This document shows positions 33,999 to 42,813 of a DNA stretch of 64,000 nt, one piece after another. The position numbers were made by a program, and so were the translations under genes. The stretch is from positions 1,798,001-1,862,000 of the forward strand of contig NZ_CP010536.1 of the NCBI RefSeq assembly GCF_000832305.1, in the 5' to 3' direction. This DNA comes from Cupriavidus basilensis. Lineage in GTDB: Bacteria; Pseudomonadota; Gammaproteobacteria; Burkholderiales; Burkholderiaceae. A model generated the notes under the pieces. It saw only the letters and a program-made list of their open reading frames with translations, was not told the origin of the DNA and ran no database searches. Numbering within the stretch: position 1 is the stretch's first letter; the number at the start of each line of letters is the position of its first letter.

Positions 33999-34361
33999 AT
34001 GGCGTTGCAGCTGCTGTTCGCGCTGTTCACGAAGCATCTCGTGTGCGACTTTCTGTGGCAGCCGCGCTGGATGCTGGCCGGCAAGGGCGACTTTCGCAGC
34101 CCGGGTGGCTATGCCCACGCAGGGTTGCATGGCCTGTGTACCGCTACGCTGCTTGGTGGCTTCGGTGTGGCCCACTGGCTCTGGCTAGGGATCTTCGACG
34201 CCGTCGTCCACTACATGGTTGACCGCTGGAAGGTGCGCCTGGGCCGAAGCGCCAATCTGACGCCGGACCGGCCGCAGTTCTGGTGGGCATTTGGCGTGGA
34301 CCAGTACGCGCACGTGCTGACCTACCTCGCGGTGGTCTGGCTCGTCGGGAGGCTGAACTGA
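33999..34361 (+). CDS. DUF3307 membrane protein
   Basis: 120 residues from MALQLLFALFTKHLVCDFLW; GGAGGG is upstream. The pattern KHLVCDFLWQPRWMLAGKGD, YAHAGLHGLCTATLLGG and FDAVVHYMVDRWKVR is that of DUF3307 proteins: small inner-membrane proteins with conserved His and Asp residues. The function is unknown. It stands alone. Confidence 0.85.
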   Translation: MALQLLFALFTKHLVCDFLWQPRWMLAGKGDFRSPGGYAHAGLHGLCTATLLGGFGVAHWLWLGIFDAVVHYMVDRWKVRLGRSANLTPDRPQFWWAFGVDQYAHVLTYLAVVWLVGRLN

Positions 34362-34585
34362 CTCGTCGAAGCAAAGCGCTGGCCCGACAAACAGGGAGCG
34401 GATAAGAAGCGGCTCATCGGGGCGCGGTGGCGCAAAGCGTCAAAGCCCGGTACTTGCGGGGAACAATGCGGCGCAGTCCCGACAGGCACGAGCGTAGAGG
34501 CGGGTGCGTTAAAAGCATTGACCGGATCGATCTGGCAGTTCCTGGCCGACCTGCAGGCCGCTGGCGCCGTGCAGACAAACGCCCG

Positions 34586-35260
34586 TCACCCGGGGGAGCT
34601 TGCAGAAGGCGTCGACCTTGATCCCATCGCAGCGGGAACGATTGTCACGATCAGCGAGTAGAGCTTGTCGAGGTTGTCGAGGTTGTCTTTGAGTTCGGCC
34701 CCGGCAAGTGGATCCCGATTGGCGGCGAACGCAGTGTCAATCACGTTCCAGTCGTCCGACGTCAACAGACGCTGCGCTGCCGGCAAGACCACATCCTCTT
34801 CCAGATGCATGTGATTGAAATAAAATTTGGCGTATTTCTCCACCAGGTCGCGAAATGCCGGGAATGCGGCACTGCCCTCCAGCTCATAGCGGGCGAGCGC
34901 ATGCTCCAATTCCCGCTCCAGCGTCTCGCCCTTGGCGTGCTGGGCTTCCAGTTCAGCAAGCGTCCCGTCGAGTTCGCTGGTCCGCTCCCGCAATCGCGCA
35001 AACAGGAAGCGGTCTTCTTTGGGATGGTGCACCTGCTCTGGATACTCGCGAATGTAGTAGAGCATCGCGCGAAATACCATAAGACCCGGCGCCTTCTCTC
35101 CTTCATCGATCCGACGCACGAAATGCAGCATGCCATTCATCACGGTCGACAACCGTTCGTGTTCGTCCTGGATAATGCGCACCGCATTGCATTGCTGTGG
35201 AAAGTGCATGATCAACTCCTTCGGGGCCAGGTATGCCTCATTCCCGTTCATTGATTCCAT
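34586..35260 (-). CDS. Hemerythrin-like domain protein
   Basis: 224 residues from MESMNGNEAYLAPKELIMHF; AGGAAAGGAA is upstream. The hemerythrin/HHE pattern is complete: IIQDEHERLSTVMNGMLHFV, PEQVHHPKEDRFLFARL, ELEAQHAKGETLERELEHAL and KFYFNHMHLEEDVVLPAAQR. It probably holds a di-iron site that senses or handles O2, NO or iron. It overlaps the DUF3079 gene by 23 bases, so the two form a unit near the nitrate genes. Confidence 0.9.
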   Translation of the reverse strand: MESMNGNEAYLAPKELIMHFPQQCNAVRIIQDEHERLSTVMNGMLHFVRRIDEGEKAPGLMVFRAMLYYIREYPEQVHHPKEDRFLFARLRERTSELDGTLAELEAQHAKGETLERELEHALARYELEGSAAFPAFRDLVEKYAKFYFNHMHLEEDVVLPAAQRLLTSDDWNVIDTAFAANRDPLAGAELKDNLDNLDKLYSLIVTIVPAAMGSRSTPSASSPG

Positions 35261-35513
35261 CGCGATTCCTTTCCTGACAGCCACTTCCTGGTGTTCGATG
35301 GTCGTCCGGCGTGCCTGGCATTTCGCCGGCCTTGACTGGGGAATCGATGCCCCAGTCGCCACACGCGAGCCAGTCCTCTCCAAGCAATTCAATCGGGTGC
35401 TGTGTGCGACTCGAGCCATTTCCACATCGCATCGAGTCAACGGGACAATACTTGTCGCATCCCCAGCAGATCCGCTCGGGATGATTCGGATACAAAGGAA
35501 ATTTCTTAGCCAT
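35238..35513 (-). CDS. DUF3079 protein
   Basis: 91 residues. MAKKFPLYPNHPERICWGCD, then KYCPVDSMRCGNGSSRTQHP and ELLGEDW, match the DUF3079 family, which has three to four conserved Cys residues that may bind a metal. The 3' third runs beyond the usual family end and overlaps the hemerythrin start. Function unknown. Confidence 0.85.
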   Translation of the reverse strand: MAKKFPLYPNHPERICWGCDKYCPVDSMRCGNGSSRTQHPIELLGEDWLACGDWGIDSPVKAGEMPGTPDDHRTPGSGCQERNRDGINERE

Positions 35514-36083
35514 CTCGCCGGGAACCGATTACCCATTACCTATTGCCTACGATGAACCTTAGACCGTCCTGAAAGATGCGCACGTGACCAAGATCAATGG
35601 AAATCGAATGACACCTGCGGATGTGTTTCCTGTTATGTGAAGCGTCGGCGAGTTGCAGTCGGACAGTGCCGAGACACAGCTTCTGCCCGAGCCATTCACT
35701 GCGCAGATAGTCCGTGAGCCGGCGCACGTTCGGGGATGCCAAGAAGGCCGGTGCGGCAGAGTTGGTGCTGTCGTTGGCGGCAAGCGCTAGCGCTTTACGC
35801 TGGCAACTTGCGCGCCCAGGTAGCATTGGTGACGTTGGAGGGCGGGCAAGGCGTTGCAATCCCGCAATGCAGCGGGGTGGGTGCCAACCTGCTCATACGC
35901 TGACTCGTTTAGCTTGGAATGGCGTAGGGGTCTTGATCACGAATACCCGTTTGTTCAGAACAGCCTTACTGCCCCATAGCCGCCTTTACGTGCTCAATGA
36001 GCCTCTCGATCAGCTTCTCGATCAGCCTCGGAAACCGTGACTCCACCATAAGCGCTGCCTTCAGCATCTGGTGAAAGCTGCCC
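35514..36083. other. Gap of about 570 bases between moaA and the DUF3079-hemerythrin unit
   Basis: An FNR-like box lies at 35584. A 107-codon leftward frame at 35536-35859 has no ribosome site and an unconvincing composition. A short leftward frame, 35966-36067, 33 residues (MLKAALMVESRFPRLIEKLI...), starts 17 bases after the moaA stop and looks amphipathic; it may be the remnant end of a gene. Confidence 0.4.
35584..35597 (-). promoter_or_regulatory. FNR/DNR-like box upstream of DUF3079-hemerythrin
   Basis: GTGAC-CAAG-ATCAA matches TTGAT-N4-ATCAA at 8 of 10 positions and lies about 70 bases upstream of the DUF3079 start. It is consistent with anaerobic or NO control, but one such match could be chance. 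Confidence 0.4.
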
Positions 36084-37208
36084 TCAGCCGCCGATATAGG
36101 ACATCTCGATCTTGTTCTCGGCGCGCGCCTGGCGCACCGCGGGGTCGCTGCGCTGTTCGGAGTAGTGATCGGTGCGGCCTTGCCAGACCCCGGCGATGGC
36201 GTTCGAGATTTCCAGGTCGCTGTGCTCGCCGCGCAGCAGCGCGCGCAGGTCGTAGCCTTCGGTGGCGAACAGGCACAGGTAGAGCCGGCCTTCGGTCGAC
36301 AGGCGGATGCGGCTGCAGTCGCCGCAGAAGGCGTGGGTCACGCTGGAGATCACGCCGATCTCGCCGGCGCCGTCGCGGTAGCGCCAGCGCTCTGCGGTCT
36401 CGCCACTGTAGTTGGCTGGGATGGCTTCCAGCGGGAAGGCCGCGTGGATGCGGCGCACCACATCGGCCGAGGGCAGCACCTCGTCCATCTGCCAGTGGTT
36501 GCTCGCGCCCACGTCCATGAACTCGATAAAGCGCATGATGATGCCGCTGCCGCGGAAATGCGCGGCCATCGGCACGATTTCCCCGTCGTTGGTGCCGCGC
36601 TTGACCACCATATTGACCTTGATCGGCGCCAGGCCGGCCGCCTGGGCGGTCTCGATGCCGTCCAGCACGTCGCGCACCGCGAAGTCAACATCGTTCATGC
36701 GGCGGAAGGTGGCGTCGTCGATGGCGTCCAGGCTCACACTCACCCGCGTCAGGCCGGCGTCGCGCAGCGCGCGCGCCTTGCGGGCCAGCAGCGAGGCGTT
36801 GGTGGTGAGGGTGAGGTCCAGCGGCTTGCCGGACACGGTGTCGATGCGCGCCAGCATTTCCACCAGCTTCTCGATGTTCTTGCGCAGCAGCGGCTCGCCG
36901 CCGGTGAGGCGGATCTTCTCGACGCCGTGCGCAACGAAGAGGCGCGCCGCGCGTTCGATTTCCTCGAAGCTCAGCAACTCGGAATGGGGCAGGAAGGTGT
37001 AGTCCTTGTCGAACACTTCCTTGGGCATGCAGTAGACGCAGCGGAAATTGCAGCGATCCGTGACCGAGATGCGCAGATCATGGAGCGGGCGGCCGCGCGT
37101 GTCGGCAACCAGCCCGGACGGTGCGGTGAGCACGGCCGGAATGCCTGGCGTCATCGAGCGGTAGCGATGATCGCGCAGGTCGAAAATGGGAATGACGGAT
37201 TCGGTCAT
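36084..37208 (-). CDS. moaA: GTP 3',8-cyclase MoaA (molybdenum cofactor step 1)
   Basis: 374 residues. The radical-SAM cluster motif is CNFRCVYC (CxxxCxxC), preceded by [19 protein letters not shown] is the glycine motif that binds SAM. The second cluster is held by CGDC...LCLF near residue 300, and the protein ends in Gly-Gly, as MoaA does. It makes 3',8-cH2GTP for MoaC and so supports the molybdenum cofactor of nitrate reductase. It follows narL by 29 bases and is presumably coexpressed as a respiration-dedicated copy. Confidence 0.96.
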   Translation of the reverse strand: MTESVIPIFDLRDHRYRSMTPGIPAVLTAPSGLVADTRGRPLHDLRISVTDRCNFRCVYCMPKEVFDKDYTFLPHSELLSFEEIERAARLFVAHGVEKIRLTGGEPLLRKNIEKLVEMLARIDTVSGKPLDLTLTTNASLLARKARALRDAGLTRVSVSLDAIDDATFRRMNDVDFAVRDVLDGIETAQAAGLAPIKVNMVVKRGTNDGEIVPMAAHFRGSGIIMRFIEFMDVGASNHWQMDEVLPSADVVRRIHAAFPLEAIPANYSGETAERWRYRDGAGEIGVISSVTHAFCGDCSRIRLSTEGRLYLCLFATEGYDLRALLRGEHSDLEISNAIAGVWQGRTDHYSEQRSDPAVRQARAENKIEMSYIGG

Positions 37209-37237
37209 GTCTCGAGGGCAAGTGATGCGCGGCCGCT

Positions 37238-37903
37238 TCAGCCGGGCGCAGTCAGCCCGCGCTCGACGGCGTAGACCGCGATCTGCACGCGGCTCGTCAG
37301 GTTGAGTTTCTTGAGGATATTCTGCACATGGATCTTGACGGTGCTTTCCGCCACGCCCAGCTCGCGCGCGATCTCCTTATTGCTTTCGCCGCGCGTGAGG
37401 CCACGCACGATCTCGTGTTCGCGCGAGGTAAGCCGGGGCTCGTCGCTCACGCATGCTGCCGTGGTCGCGGCAGGGTTGGTGGGCGCACGGAATTGCGCGA
37501 CAAGTTTTGCCGTCATGCTTTGCGAAATGACCGCCTCTCCCGCCGCGGCGCGGCGGATGGCGCCGGTCAGGGTTTCCGTTTCGATATTCTTTAACAGATA
37601 GCCCCGGGCGCCGCTGCGCAGGGCGGCCGCCAGTTCCTCGGCTTGCTCCGACACAGTGAGCATCACCACGGCACTCTCGGGCAAGTCTTCCACCAGCAAC
37701 TGCAGGGTTTCAAGCCCCGACAGGCCGGGCATGTTCAGGTCCAGCAGGATCACATCGGGCCGGTGCTGCTTGGCCCGCTTGATGCCTTCCACGCCATCCG
37801 CCGCTTCGTCGACGATTTCGAAATCGGTCTGGCGCGCAAGCAGGGCGCGCACGCCCGAGCGAAACAGGGAGTGGTCGTCTATCAGGAGGATGCGGATGGT
37901 CAT
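37238..37903 (-). CDS. narL: Nitrate/nitrite response regulator NarL
   Basis: 221 residues from [20 protein letters not shown]; the longer open frame runs backwards through narX and is not used. The receiver domain has the phospho-acceptor Asp in [14 protein letters not shown]. The LuxR-type HTH is at about 152-205 ([20 protein letters not shown], then [20 protein letters not shown]). It pairs with narX, 55 bases upstream. Confidence 0.96.
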   Translation of the reverse strand: MTIRILLIDDHSLFRSGVRALLARQTDFEIVDEAADGVEGIKRAKQHRPDVILLDLNMPGLSGLETLQLLVEDLPESAVVMLTVSEQAEELAAALRSGARGYLLKNIETETLTGAIRRAAAGEAVISQSMTAKLVAQFRAPTNPAATTAACVSDEPRLTSREHEIVRGLTRGESNKEIARELGVAESTVKIHVQNILKKLNLTSRVQIAVYAVERGLTAPG

Positions 37904-37958
37904 GATATTCACTTGAACGAAGTAGGCGAGCGAGGGCGGCCGGCGGCCGTGGCGTTGG

Positions 37959-39986
37959 TTACCGCGGCAGAATGAGCTCAACGCGCGTGCCCGTGCCGCG
38001 CGCGGCCACGATCCGGAGGCTGGCCGAAAGCCGGGCCGCCCGCTCGCGCATGATGTGCAATCCCACGTGGGCCTGATCGTCGGCGGCCGGCTCCATGGGG
38101 TCGAAGCCTTCGCCATCGTCCTCCACGACCATGCTGAAGGTGCGCCCATTGCGCACGATGACGCTGGCGTGGCCGGCGCGCGCATGCTTTCGCACATTGG
38201 ACAGCGCCTCCTGCAGGATGAACAGCACCTGCAATTGCTGCTCCGGCTGCAGGGGCGGCCCGCCCTGCGCGTCATTGAACGCCAAGGCAAGCTCCGTTGC
38301 GCTCTGGCGGCGGAAGCGCGCCACGGTGTCTTCCACTGCCTGGCGCAACTCACCATGCGCCAGCTTGCTGCGGAAGTTGAGCAGGAGTTCGCGCACATCC
38401 TGATAGCTTTCTTCCACACCGCAACGCAACAGCGGCACGATGGTGCGAGTCTCGTCCATATCGCTGCGCGAGACCGCGTCTTCCAGCACCTGCACCTGCA
38501 GGTTCAGGTAGTTGAGGCCCTGGGCAATGCTGTCGTGCAGGCCCTGTGCTACCAGGTTGCGCTCTTCCACCACCGCAAGCTGGCGCGCGGTTTCCGACAG
38601 GTGCAGATGATCCAGCGCCACGCCGAGATGCTGTCCGAAGGTCTCGAGCAGGCGGATATCCGAGGCGGGCAGCGTCAGCGGCTGGCGGAAGTGCAGGGAG
38701 AAGGTGCCTAGCACCGTGCGCTGCGTTTCTATGCGGAACACCGCAAGCCCCGGGAAGCCTTCCCTCGCGCAGCCGAAGCGCGCATCGGACGCTGGCCGGC
38801 CGGCCGAGAGTGCGGCTCCCTTGCTGAGATCTTCAATCAGTACGACGGATTCGCTGGCCGCCTCGCCACAAAAACACGCGTCCACCCTCATGCAGTGCTC
38901 GGCTTCTTCCAGTGCAGCCGAGTAGCCAGCCGACACCACAAGGTGCAGCTGGCCGTGGTCCGCATCGATCATGCGCACGCTGCCGCCGTCGGCATTGAAC
39001 TGCTGCATCACGCGCTCCAGGAAGCCGCGGCAAAGCGCCTCGCTGTCATTCGGCATATTGAGAAGGGCGGCCATGTCGTAAAGCGCCGCGAGGTCGCGGT
39101 TGTGCCGCGCCAGCTCGGCGGTCTTCTGCGCCACGCGTGCTTCCAGGTCCTGGTATAGCCCCTCCAGTTCGCCGGCCATCCGGTTGAAGCCGTCCGCCAG
39201 CATGCCGAACTCGTCGCGCGTCTCCACCGGCAGGCGCAGGGAGAACTCCCGCGCGGCCATGCGCTGCAAGCCATCCTGCAAGCGCATGACCGGAAGGATG
39301 ATCCAGATGTAGAGCAGGTAGATGACGGCCACCGTACCCATGCAGGCCATTGCCGCGAGTCCGGCCTGAGACAGCCGCAGCAGGGTGGTCTTGGTGGCGT
39401 TCTCCTGCTCGATCATGCTGACCAGGCGATTGACCTGATCGACAAAGGCGGCCAGCGCGGCAGGGTAGGCAGGCGCTTCGCCGGTTGCGACGCCCAGGTC
39501 GGCGAGCGCGCTGGGCTTGATGCGCTGGTTCCAGTCATGGCTGACCCGTTCCAGTTGTGCGCGGATGCCGGGGTCGTCCGGCAGGAACAAGGGCCGCGCC
39601 GGATCGCCTTGGCGCAGGCGTGCCAGAGTGGCATCCATCCCGGTGATCTGCGCATCCAGTTGATGGCGCTCGCCGGCATGTGCCCTGGCCAGTTCGATGG
39701 CGACGCGATTGGCGCGCATGCGCAGGCTGCCCGCATCATTGATGGCCGCGCCCGCGCCTTCGAGCTGCCATGACAGCCACAGCGTCCCGGAAATCATGGC
39801 CAGCACGATCAGTAGCGCGCCCAGCGAGAGCGAGACGATGCGTGTCGACAGCCGGTGGCGCAAACCAGGCAACGCTGCCTGGCCAGGCAGCGCCGGGAAG
39901 GACTGCTCCACGGGGGAAGCGTGCCGCGAAGCGCACGGGGAAGCGGGCGGGAAAGCGGACGGGGAAGGGGGCGTGAGATCTACCAT
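37959..39986 (-). CDS. narX: Nitrate/nitrite sensor histidine kinase NarX
   Basis: 675 residues. Two membrane segments lie at about 49-72 and 217-237. Between them is the nitrate P-box (INDAGSLRMRANRVA). Then follow a HAMP linker (RMAAREFSLRLPVETRDEFG), a coiled part, a GAF-like region with several Cys (CMRVDACFCGEAA), the HisKA_3 box with LHDSIAQGLNYL, and the ATPase (VVEDDGEGFDPMEP). The cytoplasmic N-terminus is long and Pro/Ala-rich (about 45 residues). An FNR-type box lies 89 bases upstream. It senses periplasmic nitrate. Confidence 0.95.
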   Translation of the reverse strand: MVDLTPPSPSAFPPASPCASRHASPVEQSFPALPGQAALPGLRHRLSTRIVSLSLGALLIVLAMISGTLWLSWQLEGAGAAINDAGSLRMRANRVAIELARAHAGERHQLDAQITGMDATLARLRQGDPARPLFLPDDPGIRAQLERVSHDWNQRIKPSALADLGVATGEAPAYPAALAAFVDQVNRLVSMIEQENATKTTLLRLSQAGLAAMACMGTVAVIYLLYIWIILPVMRLQDGLQRMAAREFSLRLPVETRDEFGMLADGFNRMAGELEGLYQDLEARVAQKTAELARHNRDLAALYDMAALLNMPNDSEALCRGFLERVMQQFNADGGSVRMIDADHGQLHLVVSAGYSAALEEAEHCMRVDACFCGEAASESVVLIEDLSKGAALSAGRPASDARFGCAREGFPGLAVFRIETQRTVLGTFSLHFRQPLTLPASDIRLLETFGQHLGVALDHLHLSETARQLAVVEERNLVAQGLHDSIAQGLNYLNLQVQVLEDAVSRSDMDETRTIVPLLRCGVEESYQDVRELLLNFRSKLAHGELRQAVEDTVARFRRQSATELALAFNDAQGGPPLQPEQQLQVLFILQEALSNVRKHARAGHASVIVRNGRTFSMVVEDDGEGFDPMEPAADDQAHVGLHIMRERAARLSASLRIVAARGTGTRVELILPR

Positions 39987-40074
39987 ATGGCTCCGGCCCC
40001 CCGGCGGACGTCTTCGGTCTGGATCGGCGCTTCAGGGGCTTGTCGCATTATTGACGCGAAGCCGGCGTGGCGAC

Positions 40075-40088
40075 TTGCGCAAAATCAA
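40075..40088 (-). promoter_or_regulatory. FNR/DNR-type box upstream of narX
   Basis: TTGCG-CAAA-ATCAA matches the TTGAT-N4-ATCAA consensus at 8 of 10 positions and lies 89 bases before the narX start. The same TTGCG-N4-ATCAA form appears at 41476, 92 bases before the nitronate monooxygenase start. The shared form and spacing make both more credible. Confidence 0.55.
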
Positions 40089-40202
40089 TATCCCCTGCGT
40101 CGCCGGGTGGCGCTTGGCTAACTTTCCTTAAATATCATGGCGTGACGCAATTTCCGGCGTCGAGACCGGGATGAATCGGTCAGTGCGGTGAGGCGGGTGC
40201 AG

Positions 40203-41384
40203 TCAAATGGCCGGGGCCACCGTGCCCCGCTGCGTGCCGGCGCCCGCGGGCATTTCGCCGGTGAGCAGGTAATGCATCAGTTCGCGCACCGGACGGATGG
40301 CTTCGCCGAACGGCAAGGCTCCCTTGCCGCGGAAGAACAGCCCCCGTTCCACGTCGCCGCGCATGGCCTGGGCCAGCTTGAGGTCGATGCAGAACTGGCC
40401 CACGCGGCCGACGCCATCGCGCAGGCCGCAGGCCTGCAGGCAGTCGAAGCCTTCGAGGCAGTCGCGCACCTTGGCGCGGGTCTGCAGCGCGGCTTCACGC
40501 GACAGGTAACGCTTGAGCCAGGGCGTCAGCACGGCGCGTGCTGGCAGGCCGGCCACGCTGGTGAATTCACTCAGTTGTCCGGGATGCGCACTGGCCAGGA
40601 CTTCCTTGAAGGCCGGGTGTGCATCGCCTTCCTCGGTGACGGCAAAGGCCGTGCCCAGTTGCACGGCGGCGGCGCCTTGATCCAGCCAGTGACGGACTTT
40701 GGCGTGGGTGTTGATGCCGCCGGCAAGGATCAGGGGTACGCTGTCCCAGGCCAGCCCCAGCCCGGCGAACAGTTCACGGCATTCGGCCAGCACGCGGGTG
40801 AAGGAGAAGCGCTGGTCGCCGAGGTCCTCGATGCGCGAAGCCCCGAGGTGGCCGCCGGCGTGCGCCGGATGTTCGACGACGATCGCGTCCGGCAGGCGGT
40901 TTTTCTTCATCCACTTGCGCAGCACCAGGCCGATGCCACGGGAATCCGACAGGATCGGGATCAGCGCAATGTTCGGGTGGCCGGCCGTGAGCTCGGGCAG
41001 GTCGAGGGGCAGTCCCGCGCCCATCACGATCGCATCGGCCCCGCTCTCGCAAGCCTGCCGGACCAGCGCGGCATGCGAGCTGACTGCTTTCATGACGTTG
41101 ACCGCGATGGCGCCGCGCCCGCCGGAGAGCCGCCGCGCGCCCTGGATCTCGCGATCCAGGGCCACCAGGTTCGCCGCTTCCGTCTTGGCCTTGTCGCGTG
41201 ATTTGGCGGTGGCCGCCAGCAGGTCCGGATGATGGTGGCGCAGATCGATGCTGGCAATGGTGCCCATGCCGTTCTGGCTCGCCACCGCGCCCGCGAGCCG
41301 GTGCGCGGAGATGCCGATACCCATGCCGCCCTGTACCACCGGGACCAGCCGGCGGCCCATCAGCTTTAGCCATTGCTCTTGCAT
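40203..41384 (-). CDS. Nitronate monooxygenase (2-nitropropane dioxygenase family)
   Basis: 393 residues from MQEQWLKLMGRRLVPVVQGG; GAGGGTGAT is upstream. The FMN TIM-barrel features are QGGMGIGISAHRLAGAVASQ, VMGAGLPLDLPEL, EHPAHAGGHLG and LAGGINTHAKVRHWLDQGAA with AVQLGTAF. The family oxidises alkyl nitronates. It lies directly upstream of narXL on the same strand, with its own FNR-type box. An equivalent stands in nar clusters of some relatives, but its role in nitrate respiration is unproven. Confidence 0.92.
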   Translation of the reverse strand: MQEQWLKLMGRRLVPVVQGGMGIGISAHRLAGAVASQNGMGTIASIDLRHHHPDLLAATAKSRDKAKTEAANLVALDREIQGARRLSGGRGAIAVNVMKAVSSHAALVRQACESGADAIVMGAGLPLDLPELTAGHPNIALIPILSDSRGIGLVLRKWMKKNRLPDAIVVEHPAHAGGHLGASRIEDLGDQRFSFTRVLAECRELFAGLGLAWDSVPLILAGGINTHAKVRHWLDQGAAAVQLGTAFAVTEEGDAHPAFKEVLASAHPGQLSEFTSVAGLPARAVLTPWLKRYLSREAALQTRAKVRDCLEGFDCLQACGLRDGVGRVGQFCIDLKLAQAMRGDVERGLFFRGKGALPFGEAIRPVRELMHYLLTGEMPAGAGTQRGTVAPAI

Positions 41385-41475
41385 ATCACCCTCGATAAGA
41401 CATCCCGCTCGCCGGCGGAGGTGCCGGGCGATACAGGAAACCGGCATAGGGTTGCATGGGCAGGTGGCCAGGGAA

Positions 41476-41489
41476 TTGCGCTGGATCAA
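41476..41489. promoter_or_regulatory. FNR/DNR-type box between nitronate monooxygenase and ubiU
   Basis: TTGCG-CTGG-ATCAA, 92 bases from the nitronate monooxygenase start and 217 from the ubiU start, in the divergent region. It could drive either or both under anaerobiosis. Confidence 0.55.
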
Positions 41490-41661
41490 GCCGCGCACGG
41501 CACGATACCAATGGCCTATGCCACTCGGCGGAGGGCCGCTGTTCCATGCGCGCGCCACAGCCCACGCTTTTGCGCCTGGTCAACTGGTTCGCCCCCGGGC
41601 TTGGCTAGGATCGTGCCTCACAGGCGTTCGCCGCCACCGTGGCGCATGCGGACTCCTAAAC

Positions 41662-41697
41662 CCCGTTGACCCTGTTGACCCCGTTGACCCCGTTGAG
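41662..41697. repeat. Four tandem 9-bp repeats (CCCGTTGAC) just before ubiU
   Basis: CCCGTTGAC, CCTGTTGAC, CCCGTTGAC, CCCGTTGAG follow head to tail and end 8 bases before the ubiU ATG, where a ribosome site would be expected. No other good ribosome site is visible, so copy number could affect translation. Confidence 0.9.
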
Positions 41698-41705
41698 CCT
41701 ATCCA

Positions 41706-42734
41706 ATGACATCCAACACATCCGGCGCAACGCGCCGACCGCAACTGGTTGCGCCCGCCGGCTCGCTGGCGGCGCTGCGCGTGGCGCTGCAACGTGGCGC
41801 CGACGCCGTCTACCTTGGCCTGCGCGACGCCACCAATGCGCGCAACTTCGGCGGGCTGAACTTCACCGAGGCCGACATCCAGGCAGGCGTGGCCGAGGCC
41901 CATGCGCAAGGCGCGCAAGTCTTGTTCGCCATCAATACCTTCGCGCAGATGGGTGCGGTGACGTGCTGGCATCGCGCCGTCGATGCCGCGGCGGAACTCG
42001 GCGCTGACGCGGTCATCATGGCCGACCCCGGCCTCATGGCCTATGCCCGCGAGCGCCATCCGCAACTGCGTCTTCATCTGTCGGTGCAAGGCTCGGCCAC
42101 GCATGCCGACGCCATCGAGCTGATGCGCGCGCGTTTCGGCATACACCGGGTGGTGCTGCCGCGTGTGCTGACGCTGGCGCAGATCGGCAAGCTAGCGCGC
42201 CAGACCGATGTCGAGCTCGAAGTGTTTGGCTTCGGCAGCCTGTGCGTGATGGCCGAAGGCCGCTGCCTGCTGTCCTCTTACGCGACTGGTGACTCGCCGA
42301 ACAACAAGGGGGTGTGCTCGCCCGCGCACGCGGTACGCTGGGAAGAGCGCGAGGGAACCATGCAGGCGCGGCTGTCCGGCATCCTGATCGACAGCTACGC
42401 GCCGGGCGAGGCCGCCGGCTATCCGACGTTGTGCAAAGGGCGATTCGAGGTGGAAGGCGAACGGGGCTATGTGCTCGAGGAACCGACCAGCCTCAATGCG
42501 CTGTCGCTGCTGCCGGCGCTGATCGGCATGGGCATCGCTGCCATCAAGATCGAAGGCCGCCAGCGCAGCCCGCGTTATGTGGGCGATGTGGTCGGCGTGC
42601 TGCGCGCGGCGATCGACGCGGCGTGTACCGATCCGGCGCGTTTCACAGCACGGCAGGAATGGCAGGGCGTGCTTGGCCGGCACGCCGAGGGTGACCAGGT
42701 TACCCAGGGCGCGTACGACCGGCCGTGGCGCTAA
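41706..42734 (+). CDS. ubiU: UbiU, O2-independent ubiquinone hydroxylation (peptidase U32 family)
   Basis: 342 residues. QLVAPAGSLAALRVALQRGA and VYLGLRDATNARNFGG are the U32 start. Four Cys residues in FGSLC, EGRC, KGVC and TLCKGRF fit the [4Fe-4S] ligands of UbiU. With UbiV it hydroxylates ubiquinone precursors without oxygen. It heads the ubiUVT operon, which supplies quinone for nitrate respiration. E. coli homologues were formerly called YhbU. Confidence 0.95.
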   Translation: MTSNTSGATRRPQLVAPAGSLAALRVALQRGADAVYLGLRDATNARNFGGLNFTEADIQAGVAEAHAQGAQVLFAINTFAQMGAVTCWHRAVDAAAELGADAVIMADPGLMAYARERHPQLRLHLSVQGSATHADAIELMRARFGIHRVVLPRVLTLAQIGKLARQTDVELEVFGFGSLCVMAEGRCLLSSYATGDSPNNKGVCSPAHAVRWEEREGTMQARLSGILIDSYAPGEAAGYPTLCKGRFEVEGERGYVLEEPTSLNALSLLPALIGMGIAAIKIEGRQRSPRYVGDVVGVLRAAIDAACTDPARFTARQEWQGVLGRHAEGDQVTQGAYDRPWR

Positions 42735-42813
42735 GGCAGGTCCGTCGCGCCTTTGCCGGCTGCATTCCTCATGCCTCACGGCATGCCAACTTTCTTCTGG
42801 AACCCAACTACCC

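Noticed and set aside
35536..35859. A 107-codon leftward frame downstream of moaA
   Set aside because: It has no ribosome site and no recognisable domain, and it covers the FNR-like box region. It could be a decayed gene but is not supported.
37238..38419. A 393-codon leftward frame including NarL with a long N-terminal extension
   Set aside because: The extension runs in another frame through the 3' end of narX. The NarL receiver domain starts cleanly at 37903.
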